This document shows, piece by piece, positions 44,834 to 56,664 of a stretch of 64,000 nucleotides of DNA. The position numbers were made by a program, and so were the translations under genes. This DNA is from Sambucus nigra (lineage: Eukaryota; Streptophyta; Magnoliopsida; Dipsacales; Adoxaceae), in the NCBI GenBank assembly GCA_949130495.1, contig OX422215.1:69145244-69209243 (forward strand), written 5' to 3'. Positions within the stretch are counted from its first letter, which is position 1. Every line of letters starts with the position of its first letter. The notes beneath the pieces were generated by a model. The model ran no database searches. It saw nothing but the letters and a program-made list of their open reading frames with translations, and was not told where the DNA came from.

Positions 44834-47800
44834 ATGGAGAAGTCATATTATAAAATGCCTATTTTTGACGGGTCAAATTATGCTTATTGGAAAGCCCGTA
44901 TGAGGTCGGCTTTAAAAGCCATTGATGAACGTGTATGGATTCTGGTTGAACGAGGGTGGACTCCTCCCACCGTGACTGTTGATAATCTGACCAACTTGAA
45001 ACCTGACATTACTTGGTCTGATGAAGAAATTAAATGGTCATCTTTTAATTCTAAGGGTCTAAGTGATATTTCTGGGTCTGTCACACCTGATGAGTTCAAA
45101 CGCATAATGACGTGTACCACGTCAAAAGAGGCATGGGATGTTTTACAACTCACCCATGAAGGAACTAATGCTGTGAAAGAGTCTAAGTTGCAAAACTTGA
45201 CAACTCAATTTGAAACAATCACCATGCATGATTCTGAATGCTTTGATGAATTTTATGCTAGACTTTCTGACATTGTGAATACTAGTTTTAATCTTTGTGA
45301 ACAAATTCCGAATGCTAGAGTTGTTAAAAAGACTCTTCGTTCTTTGCCTAAGCGTTTTATCCCTAACGTCACTGGGCTAAATTCTATGGGTAATTTAAAT
45401 ACGCTAAAATTGGAAGAACTTGTAGGAGATTTGCAAACTTATGAAATTGATATGTTCCCTAAAAATGCTAAATCCAAAGATAGGGGAATTGCTCTTAAAG
45501 ACCAAGAGAGAAGGAGTGAGGGGTCAACTAGAAAGAGAGTAGAGTCATCTAGAAAGAGAGAGACTGACACGTCGGATTCTGAGTGCGATTTTGACTTAGA
45601 TGATTTGGCTCTTTTCGCAAAAAATTTCAAGAAGATTCTCAAATTTAAGAAAAATGGCAATTTTAAAGATAAAAAGAAATTTGAGAAAAATAAGTTTGAA
45701 AAGAAAAATGAAAAAGATTCCAAAAACCCTCCTCTGAAAGAAAGTGAGAGATGTTTTGAGTGCGACGGTAAGGGACACAGAGCGTTTGAGTGTGCCACTC
45801 GTCTGAATAGGGAAAAGGGTAAAGGTGTCCTAAACGCTACCCCTAGTGACGACAGTGAGGTCGAGTCGGTGGACTCGGGAGATGAGTCACCGCATGAGCG
45901 TAACTTCACCGCGTTCATGGCTAGTCATGTGAGTACTCCTAGTGCATCTCACGACGATGAGGATGCCACTTCACAGGGACACCTCGACAGCGAGAGCGAA
46001 GAGAGTGAGGGAGAGGAGGAAGGTAGTGAGGAGGAGAGTAGCCTTCAACGCGCCTACGCCGAGTTATATAATGAGTCTTTCAAAACTAAAAAACGTAACA
46101 AGGCGTTAGTTCTTAGGATCACCGCGTTAGAAGAAGAGTTAGAAGAGACGAGAGAGAGAGAGTCCTCCACCTGCACCGCCATGAGAGAGAGAGAGTCTGC
46201 CTGGGTTAGTAAAGAGAATTTACTTAGAGAGAGAGAGAGCAGTTTTGAGAAAGAGAAAGCGGACTTGACTAAACAAGTGGCTAGTCTTACGAGTGAGCTC
46301 CATTCCTCCATGGAGACTCGAAACAAACTTGAAGCCCTTGTTGCTTAGCTTACTCATAACCTTGAGAGAGCTAGGAAAGTCAAGGTACAAATCGAGGACA
46401 GATCTGGGAAGATGGGAAAGATGCTCCTCGGTCCCGCTTTAGGTTTTGGTGACAGGCAAGGAATAGGTTTTGATGGTGCCTCCACGTCCCAAATTGCACC
46501 CGGACCAATTCATGAGTTTACTACGACTCCTTATGGCCGTCATAAAAAACCAAGAAGGAGAGTTTGACCAAGAAAAGCAATCCAAGGTCCTCCTAATACT
46601 GTGCCCTTTTGCTCCCATTGCAAAAGAAACGCACACCTTACGGATAATTGCTATAAGTTGGGTCGGACACGATGTACGTTTGTTCCACCACATCAGACTG
46701 ATGAGTTTGCCATTCTAAGAGAGCGTGTTGAGTTCCTAGCCGCCACATCACAGAGTTTGATGGAGGAATTCCGACGGATGACCTTACCATCAATGAATGC
46801 GCCCCGCATTCCGGCTAAAACCAACAACAACAAGGGAATACAAAAAGGTACCTACTCTTGGGTTCCTAAGAAAGAGAAAAAGGCCCTTGTTGTCCGTGTT
46901 GCTCTCAAAGCCCATAATACCTCACAGTGGTATTTTGACAGTGGTTGCTCCAGACACATGACAGGTGATGCCTCATATTTTACCCATCTTGAGGATTATA
47001 ATGATGGGAGAGTCACCTTTGGAGATGGTAGCAAATCTATCATAGTAGGACGAGGTACAGTAGAGTTACCAGGATTTCCAAAGCTAGAGAATGTGCTGTA
47101 CGTCAAAGGTTTGAAAGCAAACCTTATTAGCATCAGCCAGCTGTGCGACGATGACTTTGCAGTGAAGTTTGACCGGAAAGCTTGTAAGGTCTATAATCAA
47201 GCCGGTAAACTTTTGGTGCAAGGGGTGAGGACAGAGGATAACTGCTATGGGACTGAGCCCACATCCTCACTTGTTTGGAACAGCGCCACGATCACTCCTA
47301 TGGATCTGTGGCACCAACGTCTAGGTCACGTGAACGTTAGAGAATTATCCCGCTTAGCTAAAAAGGACCTAGTACGTGGCTTACCGTCACTTGGAAAGCC
47401 AACTTCCACGATTTGTGGACCCTGTCAGTTGGGAAAGCAAATCCGTAGCCCTCATAGGAAGTTGAATTTCATTACCACCTCCCGTGTTCTTGAGTTGATT
47501 CACATGGATCTTATGGGTCCTACTCGCACGGAGAGTCTAGGTGGTAAGAGATACATTCTCGTGATGGTGGACGATTTCTACAGTTACTCCATTGTAGGTT
47601 TTCTGAGAAAGAAATCCGATGCTGTAGAATTTTTAACGACCAAGTGTCGTGTCCTGTAAAATCAACACGGAGTCACTATTAACAGAATACGTAGTGACAA
47701 CGGCACTGAATTTAAGGAAGCAAAGGTGGATCTGTACTGTGATAGCCTTGGGATCAAACATGAGTTTTCTACTGTGAGAACTCCTCAGCAAAATGGGATT

Positions 47801-49933
47801 GTTGAGAGGAAAAATAGAACGATCCAAGAGATGGCTAGATCTATGCTTCTAGGTCGTAAAGTTTCTAGGAGATTTTGGGCAGAGGCAGTGTCTACTGCAT
47901 GCCACACGGTGAATAGGGTTTATTTGCGTCCACACACTCTACAGACACCTTATGAGTTATGGACCGGCAAGAAGCCCAACCTGGCATATTTTCGTGTTTT
48001 GGGGAGTAAATGCTACATCCTACGGGGTAGAGAGCAATTAGGAAAGTTCGACTCCCGGAGCGACGAGGGAATATTTCTAGGATATTCATCGAACAGTAGA
48101 GCGTACCGGGTTTTTAACCTGAAGAGCTCTAAGGTTATGGAATCAATAAACGTCACCGTGCAAGATGACGAACCTCCGACGGTTATTGATCCTAACCTTC
48201 AGTGTGAGGATGAGGACTGTTCTGACAGTGATTTACCTGTTCCTCTCTCACACTCTGTGGACCCTATTCCTGTGTTAGGGGACACACCTGCTTGGGTTCG
48301 CAAGAGTCATGATCCTTCAGCCATTGTTGGCGATCCCACTCTAGGGGTCAAGACTCGTGCTCAACTAGAGAACGTTGTTAGTCATCATTGCTACACGTCC
48401 AAAGTCGAGCCCAAAAATCACAAAGAAGCACTCAAGGATGAACACTGGATATGTGCTATGCAGGATGAGTTGCTTCAGTTTAAAAAGAATGATGTCTGGG
48501 AACTTGTCCCCCGACCTAGTGAGATTAATGTGATAGGTACCCGGTGGATTTTTAAGAACAAAATGGATAAAAATGGTACCATAATCCGTAATAAGGCTAG
48601 GTTGGTCGCTCAAGGCTACACACAGATAGAGGGTGTAGACTTTGGGGAGACATTTGCTCCTGTTGCGAGGCTTGAGTCCGTCCGTCTTCTACTCGCCATC
48701 GCATGTCATCTGCACTTCAAGGTATATCATATGGATGTCAAGAGTGCCTTTTTGAATGGCATTCTATAGGAGGAAGTTTATGTGGAACAACCAAAAGGGT
48801 TTGAAGACCCTCAGCACCCTGAGCACGTCTACTATCTGAGGAAAGCCTTGTATGGTTTGAAGCAAGCACCCCGTGCTTGGTACGAGAGGCTTACTTCCTA
48901 TCTCTTAGCTCGTGGCTTCAAGAGAGGGGGAGTAGATATGACGTTGTTCGTCAGAAGAGATGACAGTGGTATTTTGGTTGCCCAGGTCTATGTGGACGAC
49001 ATAGTCTTTGGATCCACATGCTTCCAGCATGCTCACCACTTTGAGGAGGAGATGAAAAGTGAGTTTGAGATGAGCATGGTAGGTGAGCTTACATTCTTCC
49101 TTGGTCTCCAGGTTCGTCAGCTAGAGGATGGGATGTTCATCTCCCAATCCAAGTATGCTAGAGACCTAGTGAAGAAATTTGGTTTAGACTCCGCTAAGCA
49201 TGCTCGTACACCTATGAGTATCACTACCAAGCTTAGTAAGGACACTTCAGGCAAGGACGTAGAGCAAACCTTGTATCGGAGTATGATAGGCAGTCTTCTC
49301 TACTTGACTGCTAGTCGTCCCGACATTGCCTTTAGTGTTGGAGTATGTGCGCATTATCAGGCGTCTCCTAAAGAGTCACACTTACTCGCTCTAAAACGTA
49401 TTATCAAATACGTGAGTGGGACTCTCTCATACGGTATTTGGTATTCCTTTGATACCGATGACCGTTTGTCCGCCTATTCGGATGCCGATTGGGCTGGGGA
49501 CGTAGATGGTTGTAGGAGCACTTCTGGTGGGTGTTTCTACTTTGGTTCTGCTCTTGTCTCTTGGTTGAGCAAGAAGAAAAACTCCATCTCTTTGTCCACT
49601 GCGGAGGCTGAGTATATCGCCGCCGGGAGTTGTTGCACGCAACTCATGTGGATGAAGCAAATGTTGGAGGATTATGGGATTTCACAGGACACCATGACCA
49701 TTTCCTGTGATAACACGAGCGCGATACACATATCCCGCAATCCTGTCCAACATTCGCGCACAAAGCACATCAGGTTACGCGAGCACTTTATACATCAGTT
49801 AGTTGAGGAGAAGGTCGTAACCCTGAGTTTTGTTCCTACCGACCGTCAGTTAGCCGATATTTTCACGAAACCTTTAGATGCCCTTAGATTTGAGAATCTT
49901 AGGAAGTCTTTGGGGATTTGCACAGTTGACTGA
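44834..49933 (+). pseudogene. Copia C4 gag-pol polyprotein, SIRE-like, one frame with four stops
   Basis: A single frame of about 1,700 codons starts at ATG 44834 (MEKSYYKMPIFDGSNYAYW); the upstream in-frame ATG at 44807 lies outside the family's usual start. Domain order: UBN2-type gag; Arg/Lys-rich linker; CCHC knuckle at about residue 307 (CFECDGKGHRAFEC); acidic region; RERES-repeat coiled coil; a second CCHC at about 593 (CSHCKRNAHLTDNC); protease DSG at 702 (WYFDSGCSRHMTG); GAG-pre-integrase and HHCC from about 827 (LWHQRLGHVNV); integrase core (SDNGTEF, QQNGIVERKN); RT with YVDD at about 1386; RNase H (DADWAGDVDG, STAEAEYIAAG); end ADIFTKPLD. In-frame stops are TAG 46346-46348, TGA 46565-46567, TAA 47657-47659 and TAG 48767-48769. 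Each is one C-to-T step from CAG, CGA, CAA and CAG. No frameshift was found. All catalytic motifs are present. Confidence 0.95.
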
Positions 49934-51098
49934 GGGGTTGGTCTATGTCTAGAATAGGATGCGTCTTCATGTTCATATCATATGCTTCCTATTGCTAGTC
50001 TGTTTATATGTACCATAGCTTTGTTGTACAGCTTTTATGTATTCTTTGAAAAATACAAAAAGATTTTCTTTTTAAAAATTTTTTTTTAGAAAAACTCAAA
50101 AAGATTTTATTTTGAAAAATTCAAAAAGAGTTTTTCCTTTATGGATGAGCATTTAAGATAGCCAAGTCACAACTTCATTCCATATATCCATGTGACTGTT
50201 TGATAGAGATTTGAGAGGCTACATCATTTCATCCATGTGCTTAACATTGATTGGAGTCCTTGAGATGTAATTAGTGATATTTCCTACATGCTTGACTCCT
50301 ATATCCTTTATTGCACACATGCACGGCTATATTTGACTGTTGCACTTGTCAATCTCATGTTGGATTGAGTGTTTCCGTCTCAATACTGTCTATACAATGT
50401 ATAAAATGCGATAAAACTTGACAAGATTGGATTGCATGTTATAACCGTTTTGGTGAGACTGTGTGTATATTTTCATAACGGGGAGGGGCTGCGAAAGTTG
50501 ATTCTTATCCTTTGCGCAAAAGCCACCGTTAAAAAGGACCTAAAAAATGGAGGAATTTTAATATCCGAGGTCCTAAGAGGTTAAAAGAGCCCGAAAAAAT
50601 TGAAAAGGCAATAAAAAGCAATACATGCCATATATGGGCCATTTAGGTTTCACCATCAATTCTCCAAAGTTTGAGAATTTAGTATACCTCTATTCAAAAT
50701 ATAAATCTGAGGGAGTTTGGTTGGAGATTGAAAAACGGGTTTGCACTTCCTTGAAAGTCCTGAAAAAGCATGAAAATCATTTTGGATGTTATTGGTGTAG
50801 AAATCACTTTGAGCTTTGATTTGTAGATTTGATATAGTCAATGTCGTATATTTCCAATCTTTTACACCAAAGGAAGCATTTGAGTTCATTCATTAGGAAT
50901 ATCCAATATTCATCGTGCACATATGTCATGGTTGTATGCTTTGATTTTCCTATCGAATTTTGTTCACACCCATTCTTTTACGCCATCACCGACTTGGTTG
51001 TTTTATGTTCATTCATGGTGTGATTTTATGCCTTGTGTCACCCCGGGTACTTGCTTTGCTTGATTTATTTCTCTCATTTGTCTATTTGGGGACATCAT

Positions 51099-51112
51099 AA
51101 AAAGGGGGAGAA
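51099..51112 (+). promoter_or_regulatory. Internal extra polypurine tract
   Basis: AAAAAGGGGGAGAA followed by TGAATTATC, about 325 bp before the LTR-adjacent PPT. It resembles the multiple PPTs described for SIRE elements. Confidence 0.6.
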
Positions 51113-51425
51113 TGAATTATCTGATTATGGGGGAGTTTCTGAAATTCTGAGAATAGTTCTATATGCTTATGTTTATCTCATTTCAAACTCGATACGTCAC
51201 TTGGTATTTGCTTTATCTCATGTGTGTAGGTACATCTTTTGATAATCCCATGTTGCACACCCTGATGAGAAAAGCGTGAAGATTCCTGAAGAATTGAAGA
51301 ACAAACGATGCAGCCTTAGTCATATGTACCTCTTTCAGTTTTGGGTTCATGGAAGGGTAGATTTGTATAGGCATTGTTTCATACTTGATAATTCGGATTT
51401 TTTATGTTTGTTCCGGCATAGACAT

Positions 51426-51434
51426 AGGGGGAGA
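51426..51434 (+). promoter_or_regulatory. Polypurine tract of Copia C4
   Basis: AGGGGGAGA, followed two bases later by the LTR start TGTAAGG at 51437. Confidence 0.9.
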
Positions 51435-51436
51435 TT

Positions 51437-52346
51437 TGTAAGGACAATTTTTCCATCATTATGTATATGATATGTCATATGCCGTTACAAGAATGATAGT
51501 TGAAAAGATCACATCGTCATCAACAAAATCCGAAGATCAAAAGAAAGGAAGAATTCAGACAGCCGGACCGGTCCGCCTGATATTAAAACGAACCGATCCG
51601 CCTAGCCGGACCGATCCGCTGAGACCCGGACCGATCCGCCTTGCTCGTTTAAGACCAGTGAGCCCCGGACCGAATGCGAACCGAATCAGCCTCAAATTAA
51701 AAGAACCGGTCCGCCATCGGACCGATCCGCCTAAATCCCGGACCGGTCCGCCCTGGATAACCACGAACAGATCGTGTGCAGATTTTTAGGGAAAATGAAT
51801 TCTTATTTATACCACGATCGGGGAGTTGGTTTTCTTAAGACTTACACACGATTTTCTGAGTTCCATAACTCTTAAGTCTTCATGGTATTTGAGTCCATTG
51901 ATTCATACCCTTGATTCACACAAATTCCATACATTTGTGAGTCACCTTTGGTAACCCTAGAACACCATTGATGTTCAACCCTTTGTGAAGTGGACCACTT
52001 CTTCCTCTTCATTGCAGCCCTACTGGACAGGGATTGTTCCAGCCCCCAGCCCTACTGGAAAGGGATTTCATCCAGCCGCGACTACAGAATCCGATACCCG
52101 AGGGTAATTCTTAGTCAAACTGTATTTCATTGTAATCCGATTGTAAACCGTCTTTTACAAATTATAGTGATATACAAATGGTTTTTCCCCTGTGGGGGAT
52201 TTATCCTTAAACTTTGTGTGTTGAATATCTTGTGCATGATCTCATATTGTTTCAATAACACCTAGTTGCATGCTTAGGGTTAATTTGGGTTAAAAGTGGT
52301 ATTTATTATATTATTTCTTATTTGAACTCAAGCGCCAACTCTTTCA
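51437..52346 (+). mobile_element. 3' LTR of Copia C4
   Basis: 910 bp, about 97% identical to the 5' LTR, ending CTCTTTCA at the TSD. The difference density suggests an insertion about a million years old if a commonly used plant rate (about 1.3e-8 per site per year) applies; that rate is an assumption. Confidence 0.97.
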
Positions 52347-52351
52347 ATATG

Positions 52352-53594
52352 AAAATAAGAGATGTAAAATAATACTAAATAAAAAGTATATTAGGATATG
52401 TGAGATGAGATAATAAAAGTCCTAAGTAATAAAATAAGTTAATGTGAATTTAGGAGAATTTAAAGAGAGAGTTGAGAAAGTTGGACCTTCTTGAAGATCT
52501 TGAATGATGGAGAGCAGCCATTGCACTTGGATGATGATGAAGAGTATTTAATTCACCAAGATTGATGAAAACGATGATGAAAAGTGAAGGTTGAAAAAGG
52601 ATTTGGAAGTGGAAATCACGTTGACTTCGAGAGGGGTTTTCTAAGTTCGCTGAGAGTAATGGATTTCAGATCTTAGGCCCCCTTTGCAACGAGGTCAGAC
52701 CCTCCTTCTTATAAGCCCAGAGCATTGTCGATCGGCATATTCTTGGTCTTGCCAATCGGCATGTGTTTTTAGGCACACTGCCGATAGGCAGGGTTTGGAA
52801 CCTGTCGTTTGGCAGTCACTTTCAGGTTCCTTTAGAAAAATGGTCGTAAAATGCAAAATGTTTATCTGAATCGTGCATGGGGAAAACCATTGGAAAGGTT
52901 CTTCAGATACCTTCGAAAGTCCTTTGGAATGCTCTCAGGTTTAAGAGTTGACTTTAAGTCAAATGTGGCTCGAAAGCGCTCGTCAGTCCTTTGGACGGGG
53001 GATCGTCGGACGCAAACGGATCGTTCGTCCGTATGGCAAGTCAGAATCGCATATGGGGAAGACCTTGGAAAAGTTAGGAGATATACTTCAACATTCTGAA
53101 GAGTTCGACTCGGTTTAGGGAGTTGACTTTGGTCAACAGGGCCCGTAAGCATTCGATGACCTTTCGGAGTAAAACATACCGTTCATTCGTATCGTAAGTT
53201 AGAATCACGCACGGGGTGGACCGTTGGAAAGGGGTTTCAGTGGCCTTAGAAGATTCATTCACTCTCGATCGAGCTGAAGAGTTGAATTTGGTCAAATAGA
53301 TCCCGAGAGCGTCCGGAGGCCTCTAGGTCAGGTTTCAAGGGAAAACGGATCGTTCGTTCGCACCGTAAGTCAGAATCGCGTACGGGGAGAACTGCTAGAA
53401 AGGGGTTTTAGTGCCCTTTGAAGATTCATTCAGTCACAGTCGAGCTGAAGAGTTTGACTTTTGGTCAAACAGAGCTTGGTAGTGCCCGATGGCCTCTAGG
53501 TCAGTACCCAGGGTGTGACTTAGGTTTGTAGTGATGAAGGGAGGTGCTAGGGACCTAAGTAGAGGTTAGGGGGTACTATAATGGGGTGTCTACA
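52352..53594 (-). mobile_element. Right Ogre-like LTR, 5' part (right of the Copia C4 insertion)
   Basis: It runs from the interrupted site to the LTR start TGTAGACACCCCATT at 53594 (minus strand). It contains the U3 tandem units (GAACGAT-type words at about 53025, 53182 and 53351). Joined with 42933-43809, the LTR is about 2.12 kb, against 2.06 kb for the left copy. Confidence 0.9.
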
Positions 53595-53763
53595 GACACA
53601 ATGGAGATTCTTTTGAACACTTTTTTTAGAGGACTAGATTTCATTTCAGCTTAGATTTTACTTCTTTTTCTCTGTATTTTTATACATGTGGACATGTTCT
53701 CCCAGTTGTATATTCTTTTTAATACCACACTTACATGTTTTATATATGTTTTATCCATGCCAT
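53595..53763. other. Short stretch between two element groups, unassigned
   Basis: 170 bp, AT-rich. Its first bases (GACACA) would fit a continuation of the C2 gag knuckle codons, but the similarity ends there. Confidence 0.4.
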
Positions 53764-54605
53764 TGTGACACCCCGACTAATTAAATACCGGATAGCTACT
53801 CTTTATCAAAGTTAATACAAAATGTCAGATTAGTTCAGTTCATAGCATCACTGTCGAAAGCATTTTAAATAATTACTAGCCACTTAATATTAAAAAAGTT
53901 AGTTGCCAAATTTTATTAAATTAAATTAGCATGCAACGAATTAAATTATAAGCTAACTACACCACATCCACATCACAATTACAATAGAATAATAATGGGA
54001 TAAATAAAATGAGTCTAGAGTAACACTCCCCTGAATAATCCAAATACTGAATAAATCCGAAATACAAAAGTCTGAATAAATAAATAAATCCAAAACTGAA
54101 ATCAAATTGAAAGTCTGAAAGTGCTATCTCTAAATGGAAATGGGCGACATGCCCTTACTGATAAATGACACTGAATATAATCAAATACATAATGTGGAGG
54201 CGTCTATTATCGAGATCATGTAACTCCCACAACAGCTATAACGCATCAATGTAATGGAACTCCTATGCTTGTCGTCCCTGTGGTTGGGCACCTAAAAAGG
54301 TTTTACAAAAAATAGATTTAAAAGAAAACGGGTCAGAGCCCGAGGTTAAAACATTTTAAAAATATAGCAAGTGTTTAATTGCATTAAACAATAAATATTA
54401 TATACATGTTAGTTACGTGCTCTCACATGAGTTCCTCACCCCTGAACTAATGTGCACGCCTAACGTATAACCTTAACCCATCCTAGTTATTGTCGCTAAC
54501 TAACTAGTGTGTACCACTTCCTGTCTTCATATTATAATATAGGGGTTTATTCATATGATTCTAATATATCCTGCGTGTAACTCACCTTTTCATTAATCAA
54601 ATTAA
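53764..54605 (-). mobile_element. Long-LTR Gypsy family: LTR 3' fragment
   Basis: It starts TGTGACACCCCGACTAATT with the family landmark GCATCACTGTCGAAAG (53847) and GTCGTCCCTGTGGTTGGGCACCT (54270). It is cut at 54605 by a second LTR of the same family starting in identical fashion. ATTAA precedes that start (possible TSD, unpaired). Confidence 0.8.
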
Positions 54606-56164
54606 TGTGACACCCCGCCTAATTAATTACCGGGTGATCACTCCTTTATTAAATTAAAATCAAGGTGAACAGTTGGTTCATTCTTAGCATCACTGTCGTA
54701 AAAATACTTTTCCAATTTAAACACCCTAAATAATTAATCTAAGTGTCAAAACCATTTTCATACATACTTTCCAAATTTTATTTAAAGAAAAATCATTTAT
54801 TTCATTAACAACATTCAATAAGTAAGAATCACACCACATTAAATTCTGTAACATAATCCAATTAATTTAATACATTCGTCAATCGAATGTCAACATATGA
54901 AATCTAAAATCACACATCCAAACTGAATAAATCCCATAGTAATAATACTGGAAATAACTCAAATACAAATGTCCAATAACAACGGAATAATGGAAAGAGC
55001 TACACATGCTCAACTGGATGAAAGTACTAAGAATGGATCTGAATGAACAAAGTCGTCTAATCAAGAGACCTGCAACTCCCACCTAAGGTGCAGCGCGTTC
55101 CTTCCAAGAGATCCTAAGCAAGACGCCCCTGTGGCTGGGCACCTGTAATACATACATATATATACAAGAGAGAGAGAGAGAAAAAGAAACGGGTCAGATC
55201 CCGATAGTGTGTTTGATTTAAAATACGTTTAGAAAGTATTTAAATTGATACAGGCTAATGTAGCAACATATTAGTGCGACACTCTCTTGAGAAATTCCCA
55301 CCTCTCTTATAATGTGCACACCTATCGCACTAACCTTCCCAACGGTTTGTCTTATCATTTATCGCACTAATCTTCCCAAGGATTTAACTTATCTTATCTT
55401 ACTCGTAAGATTCAAAATTTAACGATTCAATTGTTTAAAAAGAATGTTTCAATTAGCAACCCAAGGTTCTCATTTTTAACTTTATAAATCAATAAAGTTT
55501 TCCAGTGTCATATTATACTTTCTCAAAACAAGTATTTACAATTTGATTCATCAACCATGTCCTACATATCTCATCACAGTAGGCAGTCCCAAATTTCAGA
55601 ATTTCATATGTATATTAACAACTCATAAATATATATATCACAACAGCACCCCAAATAATAACTATGGTGTGGGAATACTCTACTATCTAAACCCCATATC
55701 ACTCACATTAAGGGGAATACAAATTCGGAATCACTCTCGAATTGTATTAACACATATACAAACTATAGGTTCCAAGTCCCTTAGGACCGTCTGAACTATC
55801 ACTGCGATAGCCTGTACCAAGGATACCTATACACAAACAAAATGAGGTGAAGCATAGATTCCAAGTCTCTAAGAGGAAAGCACATACCCGCATCTCTTAG
55901 GACCGTCTGAACTATCATTCCGATAGCCTGTACTAAGGATATCTATCTTCTAGGGTACTAGTCAATATCCCCCATAAAGGTCCCATCGCGATAAGACTGT
56001 CCCAGTGCGGAAACCTCAGGGATAGCAAGTAGTGTGGGCATGATTTTCACACATAGATAGTATATGCATACACAATCATATAACTATACTCATATTACCA
56101 TATCAATAATGGGTAAATTCTCAATTCCCATAATTACGTCATTCCCATTTATTTCTCATTATTT
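54606..56164 (-). mobile_element. Long-LTR Gypsy family: LTR, 3' part, minus strand
   Basis: It begins TGTGACACCCCGCC (LTR 3' end). It carries GCAAGACGCCCCTGTGGCTGG (about 55110-55135) and the CACCTGTAATACATACAT segment, then runs collinear in inverse with 60860-61915 of the plus-strand LTR. It breaks off at about 56164, lacking the first 1.6 kb of the LTR. Confidence 0.85.
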
Positions 56165-56664
56165 AGTTATTTTTACGACAATGATGCTAAGAATGAACGC
56201 GCTGCAGCTTAGGTGGGAGTTGCTGGTCTCTTGATTAGACGACTTCGTTCATTCGGATCCATTCTTAGTACTTTCATCTAGTTGAGCATGTGTAGCTCTT
56301 TCCATTATTCCGTTGTTATTGGACATTTGTATTTAGTTATATCCAGTATTATTACTATGGGATTTATTCAGTTTGGATGTGTGACTTTAGATTTCATATG
56401 TTGACATTCGATTGACGAATGTATTAAATTAATTGGATTATGTTGCAGAATTTAATGTGGTGTGATTCTTACTTATTGAATGTTGTTAATAAAATAAATA
56501 ATTTTTTTTTAAATTAAATTTGGAAAGTATGTATGAAAATGGTTTTGACACTTAGCTTAATTATTTAGGGTGTTTAAATTGGGAAAAGTATTTTTACGAC
56601 AGTGATGCTAAGAATGAACCAATAGTTCACCTTGATTTTAATTTAATAAAGGAGTAATCACCCG
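56165..56664 (+). mobile_element. Long-LTR Gypsy family: LTR 3' end on the plus strand, rearranged
   Basis: From about 56195 the sequence is the reverse complement of 54606-55105 (about 97% by eye), so the two form inverted arms. The first 30 bases (56165-56195) are a copy of 56588-56618 (ATTTTTACGACA…GCTAAGAATGAAC) spliced onto GCGCTGCAGC. The LTR stops about 20 bp short of its end and joins internal sequence at 56665. Confidence 0.85.

Larger units (their letters stand above)
49934..51436 (+). mobile_element. Copia C4 3' spacer
   Basis: 1.5 kb of non-coding DNA lies between pol and the 3' LTR, as in SIRE-type elements. It has A-rich repeats (GAAAAATACAAAAAGATTTT type, 50048-50135) and an extra internal purine tract AAAAAGGGGGAGAA (51099-51112). 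No env-like frame longer than about 80 codons was seen. Confidence 0.85.
43805..52351. repeat. Target-site duplication ATATG of Copia C4
   Basis: ATATG at 43805-43809 and at 52347-52351 directly flanks the element. The uninterrupted site is visible in the sister LTR (CATAT on the plus strand at about 28490). Confidence 0.95.

Noticed and set aside
45439..45918. 159-codon minus-strand frame opposite Copia gag
   Set aside because: Shadow of the strongly biased gag frame; low-complexity Ser/Leu/Phe composition and no homologue in C2.
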